Origin: Lewinellaceae bacterium
GTDB taxonomy: Bacteria > Bacteroidota > Bacteroidia > Chitinophagales > Saprospiraceae
NCBI GenBank assembly: GCA_020636375.1
Contig: JACJXZ010000011.1
Coordinates: 293,223 to 357,222 of the forward strand
DNA length: 64,000 nucleotides
Reading direction: 5' to 3'
Part shown: one piece after another, positions 37,425 through 45,173 of the stretch
Numbering within the stretch: position 1 is the stretch's first letter
Layout: every line of letters begins with the position of its first letter
The notes under the pieces: generated by a model
What the model saw: the letters and a program-made list of their open reading frames with translations, nothing else
Told to the model about the DNA's origin: nothing
Database searches by the model: none
Position numbers and translations under genes: made by a program

Positions 37425-38264
37425 ATGATCCGGCAAATAAGCATACTGCCCGCCCTTCCCCTGCGGCCCTACATCCGCGAATACCACTGGATAGGCAGCG
37501 ATGCCCTTCTGAACGAATGGATGGACGAGGATAACCTGCCTTTTCCCTCTTCCGGGCTCTGTTTCCAGTTTGGGCGCGCGGCGCCCGTTATGATTACGCA
37601 CGGCGATACGGAGCGGGAGGCCCTGCCTGCCGGTTATGTTCTGCCGCCGAGCACGGAGCGTTTTACCGTACACTTCCGGGGAGGGCAGCGGATGCTGGCC
37701 GTCATTTTCCACCTTGCCGCATTTTTCGAGTTTTTTGGTTGGCCGCTCCATGAATTTTCCGACCGGACGGTGCCGCTGGGCGATACCGACGGTCGTAGAG
37801 AGCTGCTGCCGCTGCAGGCGCGCCTGAAAGCATTGCCACAGCTCAGGCAACAGGCCGAGGTGTTGGACGCCTACTTCCTTGGCCGGTTAAAAAAGAAAAT
37901 GGCCAGCAACCCCACCATCCGTCAGTCGCTGGATCTGATCGCAGGAAAACGGATTTCGCCGGGCCGGCAGGAACTGCTGCGGGAAACAGGAGTGAGCTCC
38001 CGCCATCTCCGCCGCCTGTTCAACGAACACCTGGGCATGCCGCCGCGCGCTTTCCTGCGCATCCTGCGCTTCTACCGGGCCTACTGGGCTTTGGCCGCCG
38101 GCCGCTATGACAACCTCACCCGGCTGGCCCTCGATACCGGCTATTACGACCAGGCTCACTTCATTCACGATTTCCATCACTTCACCGGCCTGTCCCCTCA
38201 TCAGTTCCTGGAACGGGAATTTAAAATACTGGATAAGGTCGCCTGGAAGAGTGGGGGGAAGTGA
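37425..38264 (+). CDS. AraC family transcriptional regulator
   Basis: 279 residues from ATG 37425 (MIRQISILPALPLRPYIREY, the usual start of DUF6597/AraC proteins). An N-terminal sensor domain has SSGLCFQFG and FTVHFRGGQRMLAVIFHLAA. The C-terminal AraC HTH pair reads LLRETGVSSRHLRRLFNEHL and LTRLALDTGYYDQAHFIHDFHHFTGLSP. The upstream frame to 37005 is minisatellite and not protein. It is preceded by the repeat array 37197-37340, which lies where operator and promoter would be expected. Ligand and targets unknown. Confidence 0.88.
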   Translation: MIRQISILPALPLRPYIREYHWIGSDALLNEWMDEDNLPFPSSGLCFQFGRAAPVMITHGDTEREALPAGYVLPPSTERFTVHFRGGQRMLAVIFHLAAFFEFFGWPLHEFSDRTVPLGDTDGRRELLPLQARLKALPQLRQQAEVLDAYFLGRLKKKMASNPTIRQSLDLIAGKRISPGRQELLRETGVSSRHLRRLFNEHLGMPPRAFLRILRFYRAYWALAAGRYDNLTRLALDTGYYDQAHFIHDFHHFTGLSPHQFLEREFKILDKVAWKSGGK

Positions 38265-38676
38265 ACGGTGGCGGAAGGTGTAACGCACCACTTAAAAGTG
38301 GCACGTCCGGATAATCATGTCCGCCTTATACAATTATCATCGGGAGAATAAAGCTAATTTACCCGTAAATCCCTGTATACGCTCCAAGAGATTGCTGTTT
38401 GCCGCAGCGCTTGCCCAAATGAAATTTCCCGGAATCCCCCATTGCGTTTTATTATCGCCGCCTGCTCCTCCCGCCGGTTTGGCCTTTGTCGGCACCTGCC
38501 CGGGCACCAGGCAAACTTCTTGAGCTGACTTTTGTTGGCATAAGTACCGGGTCCGAAACACATTGCCGGCCCGGGCCGGGCGGCAGATTCCAGGTTATTT
38601 CCATGTATTTCCATGCATTTCCATGCATTTCTTCATTTCAATCCCGGTACTTGCTTAGCCAACATCAAAATCCTCT
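38265..38676. other. intergenic region before the pncB-like gene
   Basis: 412 bases. Holds a fragment of the ATTTCCATGC repeat (38596-38640) and GC-rich dyads (TTGCCGGCCCGGGCCGGGCGGCA around 38564-38586, given here only by its ends TTGCCGG and CGGCA). No gene or known riboswitch recognised. Confidence 0.5.
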
Positions 38677-40140
38677 ATGCAACATCAATCCAACCAAACG
38701 CAGGCTGCCGGGCCACTCCCCGCTCACCGCGCCCTGTACACCGACCTCTATGAACTCACTATGGCCCAGGGATACTTCCTCTCCGGCAGGAAGGACGAAC
38801 CGGCGGTGTTCGACTATTTTTTCCGCAAGAACCCCTTCGACGGCGGGTTCGTCGTTTTTGCCGGGCTGGGCGACCTGCTGAGCCTGCTGCAAGGCTTGTC
38901 TTTCGGGCAGGACGACCTTGCCTATCTGCGGGCGCAGGGATTCAAACCGGAATTCCTGGAATACCTGGAAGGGTTCGAATTCTCGGCGGATATTTGGGCT
39001 ACCCGCGAAGGAGAGATCGTCTTCCCGCTGGCGCCTGTCCTGCGGGTGGAAGGCAGCATCATCGAAGCCCAAATCGTCGAAACGGTTATCCTGAACTATC
39101 TGAACTTCCAATCCCTCGTCGCCACCAAGGCTGCCCGTATCCGGCTGGCCGCCGGAGATCGAACGGTCCTAGATTTCGGCCTGCGCAGAGCCCAGGGCCT
39201 GGGGGGCATCCACGCCAGCCGGGCCGCCGTGATCGGCGGAGCGGACGCCACCTCAAATGTGTACGCCGGGTTACAATACGGGCTGGACATTTCCGGCACC
39301 CAGGCTCATGCCTGGATTCAGAGCTTCGACGATGAACTGGAGGCCTTCCGGAAATACGCCGAATTCTACCCCGGCAATTGCATCCTGCTGGTGGACACTT
39401 ATGACACCCTCCGCAGTGGCGTCCCCAACGCCATCCAGGTGGGTAAGGAAATGGAGGCCAAAGGCCACAACCTGAAGGGCATCCGCCTCGACAGCGGCGA
39501 CCTGGCCTACCTGAGCAAGGAAGCCCGCCAACGGCTCGACGAGGCGGAGCTTGGCTATGTCCGGATTTTCGCCTCCAATCAGCTCGACGAACACCTCATC
39601 CGGAGTCTTATCCACCAGGGCGCTCCCATCGACGGCTTCGGCATCGGCACCCGCCTGGTGACGGGCAAGCCCAGTGCCGCTCTCGACGGCGTGTACAAAC
39701 TGAGCAGTTCAGGTGGGCAACCCCGGTTGAAAATCTCGGAGAACATAGGGAAAATTTCCTTCCCGGGCACCAAAAAAGTCCTGCGCCTGCTGAATGAAGC
39801 GGATCAATTCATCGGCGACGCCATCGTTCTGGAAGAAGAACAGGAAGTAGACAGGATCTACCACCCCCACCAGCCGGAAAAAAACACCGACATCCGCCGC
39901 TGCAAAAAGGAACCCCTGCTGCACCCGGTGATGAAAAACGGGGAAAAGCAGATCGAAGGGCTGCCGCCCGCAGAAATCAACCGGTTTGTCCGGCAACGCC
40001 TGAACCAGCTGCCCGACGAACACAAACGCTTTGAATATCCTCACCTCTACAAAGTGGGAATCTCCGAAAAACTGATGAACCTGCGGGACGAGATCGTGGA
40101 GGACCTGAAGCGCCAGAAGCGTTACAGCAGCGGAGGATAA
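38677..40140 (+). CDS. pncB: nicotinate phosphoribosyltransferase
   Basis: 487 residues. ALYTDLYELTMAQGYFLSGR is the NAPRTase N-terminal signature. GLRRAQGLGGIHASRAAVIG and YGLDISGTQAHAW (His211, the residue phosphorylated in the ATP-coupled reaction), ILLVDTYDTL and IRLDSGDLAYLSKEA form the phosphate and PRPP site. It makes nicotinate mononucleotide from nicotinate, PRPP and ATP (Preiss-Handler NAD salvage). Length fits the bacterial class. The start ATG has a TCCTCT region ahead; it stands alone. Recognition is firm. Confidence 0.95.
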   Translation: MQHQSNQTQAAGPLPAHRALYTDLYELTMAQGYFLSGRKDEPAVFDYFFRKNPFDGGFVVFAGLGDLLSLLQGLSFGQDDLAYLRAQGFKPEFLEYLEGFEFSADIWATREGEIVFPLAPVLRVEGSIIEAQIVETVILNYLNFQSLVATKAARIRLAAGDRTVLDFGLRRAQGLGGIHASRAAVIGGADATSNVYAGLQYGLDISGTQAHAWIQSFDDELEAFRKYAEFYPGNCILLVDTYDTLRSGVPNAIQVGKEMEAKGHNLKGIRLDSGDLAYLSKEARQRLDEAELGYVRIFASNQLDEHLIRSLIHQGAPIDGFGIGTRLVTGKPSAALDGVYKLSSSGGQPRLKISENIGKISFPGTKKVLRLLNEADQFIGDAIVLEEEQEVDRIYHPHQPEKNTDIRRCKKEPLLHPVMKNGEKQIEGLPPAEINRFVRQRLNQLPDEHKRFEYPHLYKVGISEKLMNLRDEIVEDLKRQKRYSSGG

Positions 40141-40229
40141 TAAAAAACAAGGCGCAGGCAACCGTTTGCCCTCTTCTTTTGTACAGGCAACTGTTGGGCA
40201 GCCCTGGCGGTGGCGCACCAATGCACAGA

Positions 40230-40403
40230 TGAGGGTACTCCGGAAACCCCGGAAAAGGAGTGAGGGAGTGACTTAGCGAATGAGTGAATAGAATCAACTA
40301 TGTAATAAATTTTGATTTTAATAACAATACATATTTTATATTTATTCACTCATTCAGTCCCTCACTCATCCCACTCATTTGGGGACTTTCCGGAGTGCCC
40401 TCA
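40230..40403. repeat. 174-bp imperfect palindrome
   Basis: TGAGGGTACTCCGGAAACCC (40230-40249) is matched by the inverted GGGGACTTTCCGGAGTGCCC at 40381-40400. Inner arms (GAGTGAGGGAGTGAC ... GAATGAGTGAAT versus ATTCACTCATTCAGTCCCTC) continue the stem. A half copy stands at 36963-37030. It fills the middle of the 352-bp gap 40141-40492; no gene. Confidence 0.8.
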
Positions 40404-40492
40404 CAAATGCACAAATACACCAATGCACACAACCAATAATCATTCATATTTATATCTTGTGCAAAACATCCCAACCAACAACACACTTGGCC

Positions 40493-41386
40493 ATGAAAAA
40501 ACACTGCCTGTTATTTTCCCTGCTGTTCACGCCTCTTTTCTTCCTGTCTGCCCAGGAAGGCGACCTGCTTTCCCTGATCGATGAGGAAGAACGGACCGAA
40601 TACGTCACCGCCGCCTTCAAGACCAACCGGGTCATCCACGGGCATTCCATCGAAAATACGGCAGGCGGGGTGCTCGACGTCAAAATCGCCCACCGCTTCG
40701 GCAGGCTGAATACCGGATTCTTCGAATTTTACGGGCTGGACAATGCCATGGCCCGCATCGGCGCCGACTACGGCATTACGGACCAGCTGACCGTCGGCCT
40801 GGGCAGGAACGGCTTCCTGAACACCTTCGACGGGTTCCTCAAATACAAATTCCTGCGGCAAAGCACCGGCAAAAAAAATATGCCCGTCAGCGCCGCTCTG
40901 CTGGGCACGCTGGAATTCAGGGCGACCAAAGAGAATCCGGACCCGGAAGGGCAGGCATCCTCCCGTTTTGCCTACACCTATCAATTGCTCGTCGGCCGCA
41001 AGTTCAGCCAGGCTTTCTCCCTCCAGCTCATGCCCACCCTGGTGCACCGCAACCTGGTGGATTTCAACGAGCAGAACGACGTGTTCGCCATCGGCCTGGG
41101 CGCCCGCCAGAAGATCACCAAACGGGTGGCCCTCACCCTGGAGTATTACTACGTACCCGGCGACCAGCTGCCCTCCGACGACATCAACCGGTATTACAAC
41201 TCGCTTGCCATCGGATTTGACATCGAGACCGGCGGGCACGTTTTCCAGCTGCATTTCACCAACTCCACCTCCATGATACACCGCGGCTTCATCACCGAAA
41301 CTACCGGCAACTGGGCCGACGGCGATATCCACTTCGGCTTCAACATCGCCCGGGTGTTCACTATCGATAAGCCTGAGATAAAATAA
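40493..41386 (+). CDS. DUF5777 family beta-barrel protein
   Basis: 297 residues from ATG 40493 (signal peptide MKKHCLLFSLLFTPLFFLSA, cut before QEGD). The mature chain is built of amphipathic strands: KIAHRFGRLNTGFFEFYGLD, ARIGADYGITDQLTVGLGRN, QLLVGRKFSQAFSLQLMPTL, KRVALTLEYYYVPGDQ, VFQLHFTNSTSMIHRGFITE. This is the pattern of DUF5777 outer-membrane barrels in Bacteroidota. The next gene, a cytochrome-c-like lipoprotein, starts 10 bp downstream; DUF5777 and such c-type-like proteins often travel together. Probably involved in a surface redox or binding process, unknown. Confidence 0.82.
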   Translation: MKKHCLLFSLLFTPLFFLSAQEGDLLSLIDEEERTEYVTAAFKTNRVIHGHSIENTAGGVLDVKIAHRFGRLNTGFFEFYGLDNAMARIGADYGITDQLTVGLGRNGFLNTFDGFLKYKFLRQSTGKKNMPVSAALLGTLEFRATKENPDPEGQASSRFAYTYQLLVGRKFSQAFSLQLMPTLVHRNLVDFNEQNDVFAIGLGARQKITKRVALTLEYYYVPGDQLPSDDINRYYNSLAIGFDIETGGHVFQLHFTNSTSMIHRGFITETTGNWADGDIHFGFNIARVFTIDKPEIK

Positions 41387-41396
41387 CCTTACTTCC

Positions 41397-41798
41397 ATGA
41401 AGAACAACCTTATCCCCGGCAGCCTGATGCTGGTTCTTTTCCTGTTTTGGGGCGCCTGCGATTACAATAAACTGCCCGAACCCGAACTGCCCGGCCTCTG
41501 CGATACCGTCGAGGTAAGCTACGACAACCAGATCAAGGTCATCATCGACAACAGCTGCGCCTACAGCGGCTGCCACGACGGGGCCGGCGGCATCGGCCCC
41601 TTCGACTTTACTGACTATGCAGGGCTTTCTAACGTTTTTCCCAGCATCCGATTCCGGGTGGTCGAACTGAAAGACAACCCCAGCCAGGGCATGCCGCCCA
41701 ACAGCTCTGTCTATCCGCAATCTCAAAAAGACGACCTCACCCAGGAAGAACTGGAGCTCTTCGAGTGCTGGATCGAGGCCAATTTTCCGGAAGAGTAA
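41397..41798 (+). CDS. cytochrome-c-like lipoprotein
   Basis: 133 residues. Lipoprotein signal MKNNLIPGSLMLVLFLFWGAC (Cys21 after GA). SCAYSGCHDG gives a CX4CH motif (Cys54, Cys59, His60), a spacing used by some covalently haem-binding proteins but longer than the standard CXXCH. A possible distal Met lies in GMPPNS. The C-terminus ELELFECWIEANFPEE is the usual end of this family (planctomycete-type cytochrome-c-like). Operon with the DUF5777 gene. Haem attachment is inferred, not certain. Confidence 0.75.
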   Translation: MKNNLIPGSLMLVLFLFWGACDYNKLPEPELPGLCDTVEVSYDNQIKVIIDNSCAYSGCHDGAGGIGPFDFTDYAGLSNVFPSIRFRVVELKDNPSQGMPPNSSVYPQSQKDDLTQEELELFECWIEANFPEE

Positions 41799-42078
41799 TG
41801 TGTTAAACCCTGAATTTCGTGAAACATTGCCCGGCGGCAGTAGTATAAAGTTAGATATTTACCCCTGCTTTCCAGGTTTGAACACCCTTTTCCCTTCGAC
41901 TTGATTTCGCCTGTCCGGGCGAATGGTTTTGCGCATTGCGCCAAAAACCAACGGCGGCAGGCGTGAGATAACTGTTGAGGCCGGCCCTGGTGCCGTTTGC
42001 CTGAATGGTTGAAATATGAGGCTATTTAATTCATGATCCCAAGCTATGCCCGGGCGGCATGCTGTTATCGAGCGAAGT

Positions 42079-43314
42079 ATGAAATCTGCCAAAAACCTCT
42101 TTTTGAAAATCCTGAAATGGGCTTCGGCTGCGATGTTAGCCCTGTATTTTTTCGTCATCCTGATCTTCGGGTTTCGGGACTCCGACGGCAACGTCAGCGT
42201 CCGCTACCTCCGGTTGCCGGGCTGGGAAGCGCTTCACAAGCGCGTCCACGCCGAATTGAACGGGATTGACGGCCCGTATCTTTTCGGCGATACCCTCTAT
42301 CAGGTCAACAAAGACCACCGGTTGGTCAGCCGGCAGGTTTCGCGGGGCGATTCCATGCTGGTCAGGGTAAATAACGAGGATAACGATGCTTTCTACGTTC
42401 ACCTGCGAAGCCGCTACGAGGTGGAGCAGGCGGTCTACCCGCAGCCGTCCAGGCTGCTCGCCATATCGGATATCGAGGGGAATTTCAATGCCTTCCAAAG
42501 CTTTCTCGTCTGCAACGAAGTTATCGACACCAATTACAACTGGACCTTTGGCGACGGCCACCTGGTGCTGCTCGGCGATTTTGTCGACCGGGGCGAAGAT
42601 GTGATCCAGGTGTTGTGGCTGGCCTACAGCCTGGAGGAAAAAGCGGAAGAGCATTGCGGAAAAGTGCATTTCATCCTTGGCAATCACGAAATATTAAACA
42701 TCGAAGGCCACGCGAAGTACGTGGACGAAAAATACATCCGCGTAGCCCAGGAGATCAGCGGGGAGCAAGACTGGAAAAAGGCCCTGCGATATATTTTTTC
42801 CGAACATGCCGAACTGGGCAGATGGCTGAGGACGAAAAATTCGGTGGAAAAGATCGGCGGGCACCTCTTCGTCCACGCCGGCCTTAGCCCCGAAACGCCC
42901 GGCCTTTGCCTGTCGCTTACCGAGATCAATGACATCGTCCGGAAAAATATAGGCCGGGACTTGTACCACGAACCGGGCGACGACGAGACCGCCAACTTTC
43001 TGCTCGGGAAAACCAGCCCGCTCTGGTACCGCGGGCTGGCCGCCAAATACAAATACTACCTCAAAGCCAGCGAGGAAGAACTAGACGAGATCCTGGACTA
43101 TTTCGAGGCGGAAAAAGTCGTGGTCGGGCACGTCGTCGTCGATGATGTCGCTACCGACTACGATGGAAAACTGATCAAGATCGACCTCAAGCACAGCCGG
43201 GATAAGTGTTCCGGGGACACAAAAGGCCTGCTGGTCAAAGACGGGATAGCGTTTAAAGTGGACGACCTGGGCAACGAGGAAGTGCTGGAAGATGAGGATT
43301 TGGCGGTTTACTGA
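42079..43314 (+). CDS. membrane-anchored metallophosphoesterase (Ser/Thr phosphatase-like)
   Basis: 411 residues from ATG 42079. Signal-anchor helix at 8-31 (LKILKWASAAMLALYFFVIL). Calcineurin-like core: SDIEGNF (Asp131, motif I with Glu133 in place of the usual His), GDFVDRGED (about 166-174), GNHE (about 201-204), VHAG and VVGHVVV. Layout resembles Shewanella-like bacterial PPP phosphatases. The stop TGA overlaps the start of the (GAGGTT)n array. The 280-bp gap before it (41799-42078) shows no gene. Confidence 0.85.
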   Translation: MKSAKNLFLKILKWASAAMLALYFFVILIFGFRDSDGNVSVRYLRLPGWEALHKRVHAELNGIDGPYLFGDTLYQVNKDHRLVSRQVSRGDSMLVRVNNEDNDAFYVHLRSRYEVEQAVYPQPSRLLAISDIEGNFNAFQSFLVCNEVIDTNYNWTFGDGHLVLLGDFVDRGEDVIQVLWLAYSLEEKAEEHCGKVHFILGNHEILNIEGHAKYVDEKYIRVAQEISGEQDWKKALRYIFSEHAELGRWLRTKNSVEKIGGHLFVHAGLSPETPGLCLSLTEINDIVRKNIGRDLYHEPGDDETANFLLGKTSPLWYRGLAAKYKYYLKASEEELDEILDYFEAEKVVVGHVVVDDVATDYDGKLIKIDLKHSRDKCSGDTKGLLVKDGIAFKVDDLGNEEVLEDEDLAVY

Positions 43315-43393
43315 GGTTGAGGTTGAGGTTGAGGTTGAGGTTGAGGTTGAGGTTGAGGTTGAGGTTGAGGTTGAGGTTGAGGTTGAGGTTGAG
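43313..43393. repeat. microsatellite (GAGGTT)13
   Basis: Thirteen and a half perfect copies of GAGGTT start at the stop codon of the metallophosphoesterase gene (TGA 43312-43314 is part of the repeat edge). Loss of the stop would extend the protein with repeating dipeptides. No gene between 43394 and 43528. Confidence 0.95.
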
Positions 43394-43528
43394 GGTTGCC
43401 CGGTCGAGCCGCGTCCGGTTTTCGTCTGAAAATCTGGCTTTCGCAACCAAAAAGGAACAACTTGCCCAGCGTTGCCGTTCTAAAAACAGAAGTGGCAGCC
43501 GTTTTTTAAGCAAAATCAACCTACCATC

Positions 43529-43912
43529 ATGCAAGAACCTCTCGATTCTCACGAAACCCGCGAAGGCCTCATTCCCGACAAAGACGAACTGATGTGGGCC
43601 ACCTTCGCCCACCTGGGCTTCCTGGCCGGGCTGGTTGTGCCCTTTGGAAATATCGTCACGCCTCTGGTCATCTGGCTGGTATTCAAAGACCGCTCCTCCT
43701 ACGTCGATTATCACGGTAAGGAAGCGCTCAATTTTCAGATTACCGTGACGATCGCCCTGATTGCCAGTGCCATCCTGATCCTGTTGCTCATCGGCATCTT
43801 CCTGCTGGTTGGCGTGGCGCTCCTGGCCCTGGTGCTGTCGATTGTGGCCGCCGTCAAGGCCAACAACGGCGAATACTACGAATACCCCTTCACCATCCGC
43901 TTCATTCGGTAA
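43529..43912 (+). CDS. DUF4870 membrane protein
   Basis: 127 residues. DELMWATFAHLGFLAGLVVP is the DUF4870 start, followed by NIVTPLVIWLVFKDRSSYVD, YHGKEALNFQITVTIALIAS and two or three transmembrane helices ending VLSIVAAVKANNGEYYEYPF. Inner membrane; role unknown. ATG preceded by AACCTACCATC. Not obviously in an operon; flanked by repeat arrays on both sides. Confidence 0.88.
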   Translation: MQEPLDSHETREGLIPDKDELMWATFAHLGFLAGLVVPFGNIVTPLVIWLVFKDRSSYVDYHGKEALNFQITVTIALIASAILILLLIGIFLLVGVALLALVLSIVAAVKANNGEYYEYPFTIRFIR

Positions 43913-43988
43913 ACCGGTTGTTTGCAGGATCAGCCAGCCGTGGCGCCTCCCGGGAGCATAACAGCCCCGGCTGCCTGATCCTGCCCTC

Positions 43989-44176
43989 CAACAATATAAC
44001 CACCCCTCGGCGCCCGTTTCGCCAACCATATAACCATCCCCCGGTGCCCGTTTCACCAACAATATAACCATCCCCCGACTCCCGTTTCGCCAACAATATA
44101 ACCATCCTCCGACTCCCGTTTCGTCAACAACATAACCATCCCCCGGCGCCCGTTTTGCCAACAATATAACCATGCA
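43989..44176. repeat. 34-bp tandem repeat, five copies, supplying a start codon
   Basis: Units begin CAACAATATAACCATCCCCC and end in GCCCGTTTCGC-like sequence (34-bp period, five copies plus a partial). The final partial unit CAACAATATAACCATG carries the ATG (44172) of the next gene, so the array forms its whole leader. Confidence 0.9.
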
Positions 44177-45173
44177 GCAATCTAACCATGCAACCATCTT
44201 CCTCCTCCTCCTAACCCTCCTCTCCTGCTCCCGCCCCGAACCCGAAGCCGGCTTCTACTACTGGAAATCCACTTTTGAGCTGTCGGAGACCGAGCGGCAG
44301 GCCCTGGATACGCTGGGCGCCCGGCGCCTCTACGTCAAATTCTTCGACCTGGATGTGGAAGGGGGCGCAGCTGCTCCCAAAGCGCCCGTGCGTTTCCCGG
44401 AAGGGCCGCCGGAAGGCTTGGAAATCGTGCCCTGCGTTTTTATAACCAACCGCACCTTTCAGGGCGATCACAACCCGGAGGCCCTGGCGGAGCAGGCCTG
44501 GGATTACCTCCAGCAGGTCAACCGCCGCTACGGCCTGGCGCCGGCGGAGTACCAGTTCGACTGTGACTGGAGCCCGTCCACCCGGCAGGCCTATTTTGCC
44601 TTCCTGGAACGCATCAACCGGCTCAAAGGCGGAGCAGCGGCCTCCGCCACCATCCGCCTGCACCAGTACCGCTATCCGGATCAAACCGGCGTGCCGCCGG
44701 TGGACAAAGGCACGCTCATGTATTACAATATGGGCGATATTGAAGGCGTTCAGGAAAGCAACAGCCTGCTGAACAACGAAAAGGGCTTTGCCTACCTGGC
44801 GGAAACCACATATCCCCTCCCGCTGGACGTGGCGCTGCCCATTTTCTCCTGGGCGCTGGCCTACCGCCTCGGCAGCCTGGCTTTCATCATCAACCTGCCG
44901 GGCCAGGAGGCGCTCGACAAAGAGCCGCGCCTGGAAAAATCCGGCGGGCAGGCCTATAAGGCAACGGAAAACTTCTATTTTGAGGGATATTATCTCAATG
45001 AAGGAGACCGGCTGCGTTTTGAGTATCCCGACCGGGAAGATCTCGAAGCGGCAGCAGTCCGGCTCCGAAAAATCAGAAGCCCAAGTGGACGCATCCTCTT
45101 TTTCCACCTCGACGAACCGCTCATCGACAATTACCCGGCGGATTTTCTCAGTCGCCTGGTTGGCCGTTTTTAG
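44172..45173 (+). CDS. lipoprotein, possible TIM-barrel enzyme
   Basis: 333 residues. Signal MQQSNHATIFLLLLTLLSC with lipobox TLLSC. GFYYWKSTFELSETERQALD, LYVKFFDLDV and AEYQFDCDWSPSTRQAYFAF suggest a (beta/alpha)8 barrel of a glycoside-hydrolase-like kind, with acidic residues at strand ends (FDLD, DCDW, YYNMGD). No known family could be named. The next gene overlaps its 3' end by about 44 bp and is read in another frame, so they form an operon. Confidence 0.75.
   Translation: MQQSNHATIFLLLLTLLSCSRPEPEAGFYYWKSTFELSETERQALDTLGARRLYVKFFDLDVEGGAAAPKAPVRFPEGPPEGLEIVPCVFITNRTFQGDHNPEALAEQAWDYLQQVNRRYGLAPAEYQFDCDWSPSTRQAYFAFLERINRLKGGAAASATIRLHQYRYPDQTGVPPVDKGTLMYYNMGDIEGVQESNSLLNNEKGFAYLAETTYPLPLDVALPIFSWALAYRLGSLAFIINLPGQEALDKEPRLEKSGGQAYKATENFYFEGYYLNEGDRLRFEYPDREDLEAAAVRLRKIRSPSGRILFFHLDEPLIDNYPADFLSRLVGRF

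Noticed and set aside
38564..38586. Riboswitch upstream of the pncB-like gene
   Set aside because: Only GC-rich dyads were seen; no match to known NAD- or preQ1-type aptamer cores.
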